A stretch of 64,000 nt of DNA from the NCBI GenBank assembly GCA_037349105.1, contig JAYJMM010000099.1, positions 124,001 through 188,000 of the forward strand, read 5' to 3'. The notes beneath the pieces were generated by a model that saw nothing but the letters and a program-made list of their open reading frames with translations, made no database searches and was not told the origin of the DNA. The DNA is from Limnomonas spitsbergensis. Taxonomy: Eukaryota; Chlorophyta; Chlorophyceae; Chlamydomonadales. How positions within the stretch are numbered: the stretch's first letter is position 1; every line of letters starts with the position of its first letter. The translations under genes and the position numbers were made by a program. Below are positions 1 through 10,413 of the stretch, one piece after another.

Positions 1-145
1 GGCAGGCCGATAAAGGCCTGTTTAAGACCAAACCTGAACCAGCAGATAGCTGGGGGCCACAGTAGCATGGCTGGCCACAAATGGGGCCTTTGGCCAGCGG
101 CCGGAGTGTAGCTGAAATGTTGTTGAGTCACGAAAAATAAATGCT
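1..145 (+). repeat. SINE-like dispersed element, copy 1
   Basis: This is the best forward copy of a short element found all over the window. It begins GGCAGGCCG, has a central GACCAAACCTG block, then a CAGCAAGG/CAGCATGG block, and ends with repeated GTAGCTGAA units followed by an A-rich GAAAAATAAA. The copy at the far end of the window (63833-63985, minus strand) aligns along the whole length. I see no protein coding and no clear tRNA-type B box, so the class (SINE or MITE) is undecided. Confidence 0.7.
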
Positions 146-282
146 GTCCTCTAGCTGTCCGCCTGGTACACATGCTCATCAGTGATACACACATTCAACC
201 CAGCAGAGAGCATCCTGCTGTCCCCCTCCTCACCCCACCCTCAGTGGATCCATGCTCCTCCGTGCTCAGGGGGTAGACAGAG

Positions 283-442
283 AGATCCGATGTAGGTACA
301 GCCTATGCTGCATCAGATCCGATGTAGGTACAGCTTATGCTGCATCAGATCCGATGTAGGTACAGCCTATGCTGCATCAGATCCGATGTAGGTACAGCTT
401 ATGCTGCATCAGATCCGATGTAGGTACAGCCTATGCTGCATC
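283..442. repeat. 32-bp tandem repeat, 5 units
   Basis: Five contiguous copies of a 32-bp unit beginning AGATCCGATGTAGGTACAGC. A single C/T difference alternates strictly between units (C, T, C, T, C), so the array grew by copying 64-bp dimers. It lies in an intron of the SAMHD1-like gene, upstream of the first exon visible here. Confidence 0.9.
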
Positions 443-706
443 AGATGCTCCGCTGCAGGTCCCTCATGCCCATGCACAGGCATGCACATGCGCCCGCTGG
501 GCTGGATAGTGGATACCGCCCTCCTAGCCTGAGGAGGTCGGTATAGCCTGGATATCCCGGCTGGGATGGATAGGGGGCCTGAGAGGGGTAGGGGTCCTAT
601 CCTCTGGGCTGGCCTGGATCCCACACCCTCATGCACACGCACAGACATGCACATGGACCACCAAGGCCAGAGAGTGCCCTGTCCTGCCTGCCCCCCCTCG
701 ACGCAG

Positions 707-3700
707 GTCATCGATAATGAGATCTGTTACAAGTACACGGAGTACGATGTGCTGCATGAGATGTTCCACAGCCGCTCACTCATGCACAGGCTGGTCTACA
801 CACACAGGTACGTTGGGGGGGACAAATGCCATTTTAGCGGATCTCATTCAGCTACAATTCTGCAACGTCAGAACATACGGCCTCGTGGGGCGGGTGCTGT
901 TCGCCCTTTCGCTTGGATCATTGGCTGTTGGCCGGTCAAGGTTTGGTGCCCCTCTGCCCACTGGGGGCTACCCAGCAGCCTAGGGGACTACCCAGCTGCC
1001 TATATTGCAGGTTATTTGGTGCACAAATAAGGAAGTACGGATGCCGAGTAAGGGCCATACATTTTGGTCTAGGTAAGAACTGGAGTTGGACTAGATGAAG
1101 GACCCGAGCTTGATACACTGTTTGATCCGGGGTTAAGACCAGGGGGGCAGCCTTAAACTTTGATTGGCTGTGCCTTGGGTCTCACCAGGATATTAAAATA
1201 TTTGTAAATGACGCCGTGAGGGCCATGCATTTGAAGGCAGGCTAGAGGCGGAGCGCCCGACCATATGTGCTAGAGCCTACCACCATTCCAGGGTCACCCT
1301 TGAGAATTCCCCCTAAAGCAGGCCAGAAGGGCCTGGCTGGAGCAGAAGGCTCGCATAAAGATCCCCTAGGCAGTTTGGAGTTTGACGCTCTGGCCCAACA
1401 TTGTTGTGACCCTGAATTATAAAGCAACGCAAGCCTATCCACTGATCCAATAGACACTGAGCAATGGGATATTGGATATTCTGTTTCGACATTGTGATGA
1501 AGTGAGTTATGAGAACAAGGCATTTTCAATGAAAATTTTCAATGTTTTCACGTTGAGTCTGTTTCTGAATATCGAGGGCTTCGCCCCCATGGCAGGGGGG
1601 CTAGGGCGCCCCCCGCGCCCCCCCCTTCACCGAGGCCTCGCCTCGTTTTCATGGTAAACTAAGCCTTGAGCAAGTCCCCCAAATGGAGTCCTGGTAGAAT
1701 AAAGGTTCCTCTCAAATCTTGTAATGAACACTGGCCTGGAGCAGAGGCCAATGATGGGTGTGTGGATGTCCACACAGTCAAGGGATGATGAGGTCATTGC
1801 CTGTAGGCATATGACGGTATGAGGGGCGTGTGTGAGGGGTCTGCGGTGAGGGACCCTGACTGGCGAGGGGAGCAGGAGGGAGTGGAGGGGGGGACCAGGA
1901 TGGATGAGTGGAGATAGCTGAAGTGTAGCTGAAGTGCAACAAATAAACATTGGAGTGGATGGGAGGTCGAGGATGGGTGCAGGGATGTGCACTGACCCCG
2001 CCACCTTACACACCCTGGCCACCCTCCGCTCACCAATTGTCACTCGGTCACATATTGGGCCCTTTGGACACATCCACTCTCCCGATCACCTCAAAAAAGA
2101 GGTGTCTTTGTCTGACACAGGTATTGCACATTACCGGTACCTTGGTTTCGTCATTTTTCAGGATCTTCATCGCTCTCTGCACTCATGCTCCACTACCGGG
2201 TCCTTAAGGAAAGTGCATTCAGGTGGATGTGTGGACCTTGCCAAACTGCCAATTATACTGCCACAACTACTGTACTCAATTTGCGATTGCTCACACTTGT
2301 GTGGCAGGAAAGCCAAGAGCATCGAGTTCATGCTGGTGGATGCCATGATAGCAGCCAATGAGGTGGGCCCAATGACGTAGATGTGCCAGTGTTCAGCTTT
2401 CCTTCATGAAGTGTGCATCTGAGGGCCTTTGGCAAGCTGCTTTGCGGCCATTACTGGACTGGTGGGAAGTGTGAACCAAGGGTTGACTGGCGGCATTAGG
2501 CCAATGGCCCAAGCAACCGGGCATGCTGGACCATTCACCTCAGGCCGTGGGCTGTCATATGACTGAATGTAGCTTAATCACCCTTTCAGTCAGAGTGATG
2601 TCCACCTCGGGTGTGTTTCTTGATGTCAGCCGCGCTTTGCCTGTTTTTTACGCTATGGAGTAAAGAAGCTAGGCAGTAGGCACTGAAGCTGAAGTTGCCT
2701 CATGTGCGGCCCTGCTGGTTTACCCCGGAGGTCCAAATTTGAATCTGAATTTGCCTCAGTTGCTTTGTTGTTCATATTCTGTCCTGATGTTTCCTCACGT
2801 GTTCCCTTGCGCTTCCTCCTCAGAGGTTTGGGTTTCGTGAAATGCTGGACGACCCAGCAAAGTTCATGCATCTCGACGACACCCTGCTGAAACAGGTGAG
2901 AAGCAGGCAGGCGGGCAATCTATATTCCGTTGTGCATGTTTGTATATCTTGATGCATGATCTTCCCATTGCGTGTCCAGGTATCCCTGGTTCCGTTCAAA
3001 GCAGCTTGACAAGCCTCTTGATACTAAAGTGAACTTGAAATAACCCTGCTGAAGTAGGTGCACACTGCACAGCACTGCTTCCGGGTGCTTCTGCTACAAA
3101 TCAGTTTCATAACGGCCTGCAGGGGCGGGGCGGGGGCGGGTGCAGCGAGCCTTGTTGTTTGGACCATGGGCTTTAGGCTTCTTTAATTCACACTTTCTTA
3201 TGATCCAGACTTTCTTGGCGTTATAGCCACACATTTAGAGTGGGGCAGTGATCTAGCTCGGGTCGCTGTGCCCCCTCTCGCCCCCTGTGCGTGTGTTGTC
3301 GTTCCCTGGCTTAGATTGTGCTTGTCCTGTTCGCTGTTTTGCGTCGTGTTGAGAGGGCCTTGGGTAGTTTGGGCCTTATGGCTGCTAATCTTTGAGTTGT
3401 GTCTTTGCGGGTGGAAGGCTATGCCTTCGGGTATCACGTTGCCCTGTTTCCTCTTTGTGTCCAGGCTTCTCTGTGTCTGGCTTCTTGTCAGCTCTTGTCT
3501 CCTTCTGTTGGCTGGGTGCCAATTTTTCGGTTTGGGTGGAGACGTTCGTTAACGCTTTAGGGTGGATTTCTGGTGGTAGTGTGTTTGAAGTTAGTGGGGT
3601 GCCGACTGCCGAGGTGGGGTGCCGACTGCCGAGGTGGGGTGCCGACTGCCGAGGTGGGGTGCCAGTTCTTTTTTCAGACATCAATCTAACTTTTTACGCA

Positions 3701-6323
3701 TCAGTTATTGCGGCCGTGTGAGCGCTTGTTGGTCCTGTTCCTTTCCTATTTCCTGCTCGCCTTTTATCGGCTGACGACGAGGGCCTCATGCGCACCCGGG
3801 CTGTTTTTTGTGTTTGCGTCTCAGGCTTTTAGGGTTGGGCAGCCAGTCTCACACCTTTGTTAAGTCATAGCAAAAGACCAAAAGATCTAGCCAGCGAAGG
3901 CTCACCTCCTGAGGTCCTCCTTGTGGCTGTGCTCGTAGGCTCAAAAGGTTGCCCACAGACAAGCCTTGAGTCCTGCACTCTTTACTTTTTTGACTGATTG
4001 AAAGTCTTCAATTATTTCCAGAACCGGGAGTAACTCACTCATCACACCTTATCACTCCTCGGCCAGATTGAAACCTTCGATATCTTTCACGACCGTGAGA
4101 CACTCAGCGACATCGAGGAGCTCGGCATGAAGAAGGCGAAAGCCATCGTGCAACGGATCCGGACCCGACAGATCTACAAATACGTCAACGAAGCCAGGAT
4201 TCCCGCCGACTCCACGGAAGACGAGCGGAAAAAGATTGAGGAGGTGCGTAGGGACCCCTGGTTGTTTGAGCGCGCTTCAGCTACTCCTCAGCTACACAAG
4301 TGTTCATGACAAACCGCCTGGTGGGACAAGCCCTACTACTGGGGCCACCAGCCGCGGGTGTGTCATGACTGGGTCTCGATCAGCAGAGAGGTGGCTGCCT
4401 TGCCGGGGCTGAGGACTGCACTTACTGAATGACTGCGATAGTAGGCCACTAATAAAGCGCTGATAGAAACCTCTTTTGGAGTAGTACGTGCGGGGCACCC
4501 ATACGCCATGAGTCATGACAGTCACTCTGGCGGCCCACCAAGGGTGGTACAGCCTGCACTGAAAGGAGTACTGCCCTGCCCCCTCAGGCATTCACGGCTA
4601 CAGAGCTGATGTGCTATCACAAGGCAGGCAACGTGACGCTGCTTGAGGAGGACATCATCACCTCAGTGCACAAGATTGACTTTGCAATGAAGGAGAAGAA
4701 CCCCCTGGACTCGGTCAGGTTCTTTGATCAAGTGGAGGATAGGTGAGTCATGGGGCCCATGCGCCATGGGCCGTAGGCCGTAATGTAGCTGAATTGTAGT
4801 TGAATCGCCCTAAAAGAAAGAGTCGTGCTTCTCCCATCGCTCTTTTTGTGTGTCTGGAAGTCACCCGTGTCTTGCCTTTTTATGAAGCTGTGAGGCCACG
4901 AGGTGAGACACCTGGTCGGGTTCTTCGATCAAGAGGAGGCAGAGTATGTTAATTAAGTTTTGATGCATGGAACAGCAGGTGTGCGCTGGACTCAGGTCAC
5001 GCTAGCTGAGGAAATGGAAGCACTGTGTGTGTATATGTGTGCTTCTGTTTCGTGTTTTTATTTTGATGCATGGCACAGGTGCTCGCTGGATTCGGTCATG
5101 TTCGTTGAGAACATGAAGGCAGGGTTAAGAACATGAAGGCAGCCTTTGTGCCCGCTGTCCACCTTGGTCCAGCACCTTATGCCCGATGTTGCTCCCCCAC
5201 TCTTGTTGAGGCATCCTCCCCCCAAGGCCCCTCAATCCCTCATCCTGGGTCCCGATTTTGATTATGCTCCCTTCCTTGAAGAAGTACCCATCTTCACCGG
5301 CTGTTGCTCCCTCCTGGCAGCATGTGGGGGTGATCTGGCGGTTAGGGCTGCTGGGCAAATGGGCAATAATGGGACACCGTATTATTGCGCTTGGGGGCAG
5401 CGTGGATCCTCACATGCTGAAAGGATCCAAATGGGCCACAGGAATGGCCATGCTGAAGCAGCCCCAGAAACAGCATCGGGAGCGGTGATTCCATAAAAAT
5501 ATCTTAGCGTGAGTTGGCAGTCCTCCCCTTGTTCAATGTTGCCCCACCTTGCTGCGTGCAGTACCTCCTACAAGATTCCGCAGAGTCATGCATCGGACAT
5601 GCTGCCAACAGTCTTCTGGGTAAGCTTTTGTTCTTGAGCTGGGCACTTGGCAGTAGGCACACGGACTGGCATGGCCTGCGGTTGGTGAGTTTGTTTGTTT
5701 CTTAGCTGGGCTCGTGGTGCTAAGTGCACTGACTGGCATGGCTCGAGGTAGGTGTCTTGGTGAGCTAGGCATGTAGCACTACCTAGGGTCGTGTCTAAGT
5801 GCCTGTTTAAGGTGTCCTCCCTGCACACCTGCACTGTGGCAGAAATCTTGGTTGCATCAGGGTGAGTTGGACATTTAGAGTTTTTGTCGTCCGTTTGCCC
5901 GTGGGCAGCATTGTGAGAAATACCTATTTTTGCTGGAGGGAAGGCAATTGGAAATGTACGGTATCCATAAGCGGCTGTTTACCTTGGAGTTGATCTCCTC
6001 GGATTTAGGGATTTCACACATTATTTTCCACACTCTGCCCCTGAGCATCCCCTGGCCCCTTGTCCTCTGTCCAGGAGAAGCATCTGCGCGTGTTCTCGCG
6101 CAACCGAGACCCCGACGTCTGTAACGCACTGGAGGATGCGTTATTTGCATGGGCAGCAGCCTATATACACCCCAAGAGCAGTGAATTCAAACTAGTTATG
6201 TCGCCACTCAAGCACAGGGCGCCGAGAGGAGACGCCCCCTACATGAAACGGCAGAGGTGCCTGTCTCAGGTGTTTCAGCATGCGTCACAGGGAGATGACT
6301 CTACGGTGGCTGGACATACATAA
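707..6323 (+). CDS. SAMHD1: SAMHD1-like dNTP triphosphohydrolase, C-terminal half
   Basis: This family cuts dNTPs to deoxynucleosides and triphosphate. Seven exons join in phase: 707-807, 2308-2362, 2824-2895, 4067-4243, 4588-4742, 5562-5619 and 6075-6323, giving about 288 residues ending in TAA. Family landmarks in order are MFHSRSLMHRLVYTH (human MFHTRNSLHRRAYQH), an allosteric-region segment FMLVDAMIAANE, the plant-like LDDTLLKQ then RIRTRQIYKYVNE, the block DFAMKEKNPLDSVRFF (human MDYGMQEKNPIDHVSFY), and LPTVFWEKHLRVFSRN. The HD-motif exons and the start codon lie before position 1. Every visible splice site is GT/AG and the donors are strong, for example GTACGT and GTGAGT. The last exon ends in a basic tail, as in plant homologues. 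Exon 5562-5619 is short and rests on phase and weak similarity. Decayed copies of exon edges lie in the introns after exons 3 and 5. Confidence 0.87.
3040..3060 (+). repeat. Decayed copy of a SAMHD1 exon 3' edge
   Basis: ACCCTGCTGAAGTAGGTG here repeats ACCCTGCTGAAACAGGTG at the end of exon 2824-2895, donor included, about 160 bp downstream inside the next intron. A stop codon (TAG) now interrupts the copied frame. Confidence 0.5.
3601..3660. repeat. 20-bp tandem repeat, 3 units
   Basis: Three exact copies of GCCGACTGCCGAGGTGGGGT inside a 1.2-kb SAMHD1 intron (2896-4066). The rest of this intron is pyrimidine-rich and I see no exon in it. Confidence 0.9.
4905..5130 (+). repeat. Decaying tandem copies of SAMHD1 exon 4588-4742
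   Basis: The 3' edge of exon 4588-4742 (CTGGACTCGGTCAGGTTCTT and on through the donor) recurs three times in the next intron, near 4909-4946, 4983-5020 and 5085-5122. The first copy keeps GGTTCTTCGATCAAG almost unchanged. The second and third copies share a longer unit of about 100 bp that begins TTTTGATGCATGG. None keeps an open frame with a good acceptor and donor, so I read them as relics and not as alternative exons. Confidence 0.65.
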
Positions 6324-7520
6324 GCCTCTTCTGCTGAACGACACGAAGGGACAAGAGTGGCCCGTCGTACAGCCAAAGCAGCATGGGCTGCCTGAGATCA
6401 GGTGGTAGCTGAACTGTATATGGAATGTAGCCGAGCCACAGAGAAAGGAACGCTGCTCCAGCTAAGTTGGGTGGTGCGCTGGGGAAGCTGCGAGGTGGCC
6501 GTGTCATGGACGGAGAGGTCAGGGCGTGTGGATTGGAAGCTTCAATCCTTGGGTCATTTGGCTGTCATCATGCAGATTCAAGCATCCCTCACCTTTTTCT
6601 TCGCACAATAAATATTCATGAAGGTGGCGGTATTAATGATTGGGAGAGGTCTTCAGACAGGTTGCAAAGGGAGAGGCACCAGCTGTTTTGGTGAGCAATC
6701 ATTGGGTAGGACCGGTAGGACACTAGTACAGCAAATCGAAGGATTATGTTTTCACGGATCGTCCGGTTCTGGAGCACAACGGGACTGAAGGTCGCAGGAA
6801 TGTGTTCGCTTGCATCATTGACTAGGGAGTATGACGAGGAGCTGCTGATATGTATCTTGCTCGTCTAGTGGGAACGTCAGCTTTTATCTGTGTTTGGCAT
6901 GCCTCCATGGCCGGGAGTCCTGGGACTACGTGAAGAAACCAAATCTTTCAGACTTCATAAATGTGCTGATGGGACAGCTCCGATGTGAACATCAGATTCG
7001 GTACCAATACAGAAGGCTCCGGTCAGGAGGCTCACGGACCTTGAGTGAAAAATAACATCTAAATGTAGCCTTCCCTTTGGAGAGCAGGATCTCATCTCAA
7101 ATCATAATACCAGTCCTCCACGCCCAGTGATCTATCGCCTACCAAAGTAGTATTTTTTAAAACTTCCAGGATGCTTTTGGTACTTACGATGTTATCTGTT
7201 AGACTGATTCGAACTGGATTAGAACACTTCCTTCAATTGGCAGTAAGCAAATTGGCAAGCTACAACTGCCCTGGACTATATCCCAGTACATATATATACG
7301 AGGTGACAAACAATTAATTAATTGTCGACCCCATGACATTTTCAAGGTTTTTTTCGAGACTACCCACGCATCCCCCCAACTTTGCCCCCCCTTATCCCCC
7401 ACCCCCTATGGGCCAAAAAACATTTTAAGATCAGCTATGGAAAGCTGTTGTTGAGCTCTACAAGATTGGGGGGTGGGGTCGATTTTTTGTCCCCCCCCTC
7501 GCTTTGTCCTTTTTTTGCCC
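6324..7520. other. Intergenic stretch without a recognisable gene
   Basis: This follows the SAMHD1 stop codon. The first 120 bases contain a partial SINE-like element with AGCAGCATGGGCTGCC and GTAGCTGAA-type units. The remainder has short open frames on both strands with no family resemblance and no convincing splice pattern. Long homopolymeric C and T runs lie near 7380-7520. Confidence 0.5.
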
Positions 7521-7682
7521 CTTTTAGTTAGGCGCCCACGCGGCCGAGCCTTTTTGAGCAGGGCCAGAGGTGTAACGTCCTTGCCCTTACAATGACACTC
7601 GGCCGCGTGGGCGCCTAACTAAAACGGCCGAGCCTTTTTGAGCAGGGCCAGAGGTGTAACCTCCTTGCCCTTACAATGACAC
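7521..7682. mobile_element. LINE-A 3' tails in a fold-back arrangement
   Basis: A forward LINE-A tail (CTTTTAGTTAGGCGCCCACG then GGCCGAGCC...GCCAGAGGTGTAACGTC) is followed by an inverted copy of its first 28 bases at 7597-7624 and then a second forward tail at 7625-7682. The two forward tails share about 57 bases nearly unchanged. The same tail ends the longer LINE-A copy at 36147-38222. Confidence 0.75.
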
Positions 7683-7949
7683 CCGCCATGATCTACCGCA
7701 CGTTTACAATTGAAGGTTGACCATCCTTCCCTAACTGGGTCAATGAACCCAAATTGGTTAAGTTCACTTGACGGAGCCTAGGCTGATGGGGCAGAGGCAT
7801 GGCAACGCTGTGTCATGCTGTCCTCCAACCAAATCGGCCCGATTGAAAACATGACATGGCTTGCATAAGCCTGGATTGGGCATTGGGCTCTGGGAGGTAG
7901 TACCACGCTGTCTCTTGCTCCATACTTAGGGTACATTTCCTGAAAATGT

Positions 7950-8830
7950 GCAGGCATGCGCGTAGGCTTGGGCAGTGGCATCAGGGGGTGGCATGTATCC
8001 CAACCACACCACCAGGTCAATAGACCCGAAAAGCAGGTGTCAACGTGAAGAAGCCAGGACAGAGTGGCATCAAGAGCCTTACAGGCTGGGCCGTCTATGA
8101 GTCTATCCCAAACGCACCACTGGGTCAATTGACCCGGAAAGCAGGTGGCTGTGTGATAAGGCCGGGGCTGTGTGGCACCCAGGAAGGGCCAATAATGTCA
8201 GGATGTCACTTGTGGTTGAGAACTTATTCCTACCTCGGGGTCCAATGTTAGTCCCCAAGAAAAGGGAGATCAATCGACACAGCCGGAGCTAGCGGGCAGA
8301 GGCCAAGGCCACACTGACTCTTGGGAGTGTAGCCCATCATCTGTAAGGTCGGATTCCCGTTATGTAGGGATGCGCATAGGTCTGGGCAGTGGGATGACTG
8401 GCATCAGTCCTAATTACACCCCCAGGTTAACGACTCGACGAACCGGTGGCTGTGTTAAGAAGCCAGGGCTGTGTGGCACCAAGATATCTCTGGCCGAGCT
8501 CTTTCTTGTTGCTGAGCATTCCTTCCTGGGTCGATTGACCCATGCAACTGAAGGTCATAAAGGGTCCCCAGGTCCCGGCCGAACCACAGAGTCATTTGAC
8601 TTGACGAGTTGGCTGTTGCCGGGGCTGTGTGGCACCAAGGTATCTTGACCGGGGCTGACTCTTGTTGCTGAGCATTCCTGTATTGATCAATTGACCCAAA
8701 GAGCTAGAGGTCATCAGAGGTCCCCTGGTCTCAGCCGCACCGACAAACAGTTGGCTGCGTTAAGAAGCCGGGGCTGTGTGAAACGGAGGTATCTCTGGCC
8801 GGGCTGTCTCGTGCTGCTGAACATTCATCA
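7950..8830 (+). repeat. Degenerate long tandem repeat, about five units
   Basis: Blocks near 7960-8060, 8105-8185, 8368-8490, 8540-8645 and 8690-8805 share a core that runs from a TTGACCC-type box through GGTGGCTGTGTTAAGAAGCC to GGGCTGTGTGGCACC, often followed by TCTGGCCG and GCTGAGCATTCCT. Spacing is irregular, roughly 130-260 bp. The short frames inside differ from unit to unit, so no gene is supported. Confidence 0.65.
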
Positions 8831-8899
8831 GGCTCACGTAGTCTCAGATGTATGGGAGAATAATGAAACCTGCCAAAAGCCCAAAACGTGTCAAGCAGC

Positions 8900-10413
8900 T
8901 GTTCAGTTCTAATTAATTCCCGGGCAAGGTGATTTAAGGGGGGGAAACGCCCACAGACTGAGGCAGAAGCTGAGATAGGAGCAGCTTACACTAGGCGACT
9001 TGAGCATCCTGTTTGCTCACCATGAACGCAGTCCAAAGCGTGTTTTCCTCCTTTACGAGTATGAAATCTGTCGGGCACACTGGAACCTCCACAAGTCAAG
9101 CATTCTTGCAGCAAAGGGCCAACATCAGTATCTCCGTCGCCGGCTTTCCGTGTGCGTCATCATGTTGGTGGCTGATCTTAACAAGCTGGGAGCACTGGCA
9201 TTACTTCAGCTAATTCACAGCCAGAACCACACAACCCCTCAGCTTATTACGTTACACCTTTGGGCCCAACTAAAAAACAAAGCTCGACCACGTCGGCAAA
9301 GAAAAAGTCTGCTAGGAATTTAAAGAGAGAAAATAATGGAGAGCTAAGACAGTCTCAGGCAGTGTTGCTTGCCTCTGCGGTATTTTCTTGTCAGCCTGTG
9401 GCTTCTGACTGCCACGATTGAGATTTCTGTGGGTGAAAATTTACAGTTTAGTGGCGCATCACGATTGACCTGACAGGTGCCCGCGGACTGGTTTACGCAA
9501 TCAATAAAAGACAGGACAGTAAACAAAGAAACAGCGCCCCCCCTAGGTAATCGACGCACAACCACTAGCCAGCAGCACAGGAATGAACCCATAGTGCAGC
9601 AAACAAGCCAAAACAAAACTCAGGAGTGACGACGCAACAAAAATAGACGCTCACTGCCACAGACACAAACTGATCAGTTACACTCCTGCCCCAGTTTTAT
9701 TCAGATTAGGTACTGGCCATTCACAGTCATCAGGAAGTAGGAAACACTATTTTGGGTTAAACGCCAATTGGCGTGGCATCTACAGGTCACTTTCCTAACA
9801 AGGGCCATTTCTTGTCCGCACTGGGCCTTTGCACATGCCAAAACTGCTAGCTGTCAGCAGGATGCATATGTTGCGGCAAAGACGAGCCCAAAGCAGGCTG
9901 ATGCACACCACTTTATTTAAGCGCACTGCAGGTACAGTTCAGAGAATCCAGTGCCTACGGCAATGTGTCAATGACGTAACACCTCTGGGCTCTCCTCAAA
10001 TAGGCTCGGCCGGTGGCTGGTGCAGTAAGCCCCGCGAGTGAACATCATCCTGATGTGCCTGTTGCATGTCGGATGAGCCCTGTGGTGCAGTGGTCGTCCC
10101 CCGATGCAGTCGTCGGTCCCCCGATGCAATGTTACCACCCTTGGACAGTGGAATCTGCAGGGCTGACGAAATGTGCGCACATGGCCGAGTTGGCCAGCAC
10201 CGCGGGCGAGCCGCATAGAGACCCCAAAAGGCCAGGAAGGTAATGCTTGTTGACGGAAGGAGCCAGTCAGGTTCACATAGCTGGTCATTGCATACCGGCA
10301 CCGGAATCTCTGAAACAAAAGTCACATACTGTTATGCAAGTCGTCTAGCCTACTGCTGCTAGGTGCATCTGGCCCCTCATATCATTCTCCTGCTCACATA
10401 GCCATCGAAGCTG
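8900..10413. other. Spacer with two LINE-A 3' tails (minus orientation)
   Basis: Minus-strand LINE-A tails sit at 9246-9300 (ACGTTACACCTTTGGGCCC) and at 9969-10012 (TGACGTAACACCTCTGGGC). Between and around them I see no coding region. The downstream edge is the 3' flank of the Sec16-like gene. Confidence 0.6.

Noticed and set aside
3198..3684. Minus-strand ORFs of 79 and 99 codons inside a SAMHD1 intron
   Set aside because: They arise from pyrimidine-rich intron sequence read on the other strand. Composition is Thr/Gln/Lys-rich with no motif.
9000..9323. Plus-strand ORF of 107 codons
   Set aside because: It runs into a minus-oriented LINE-A tail at 9246-9300 and shows no conserved motif.
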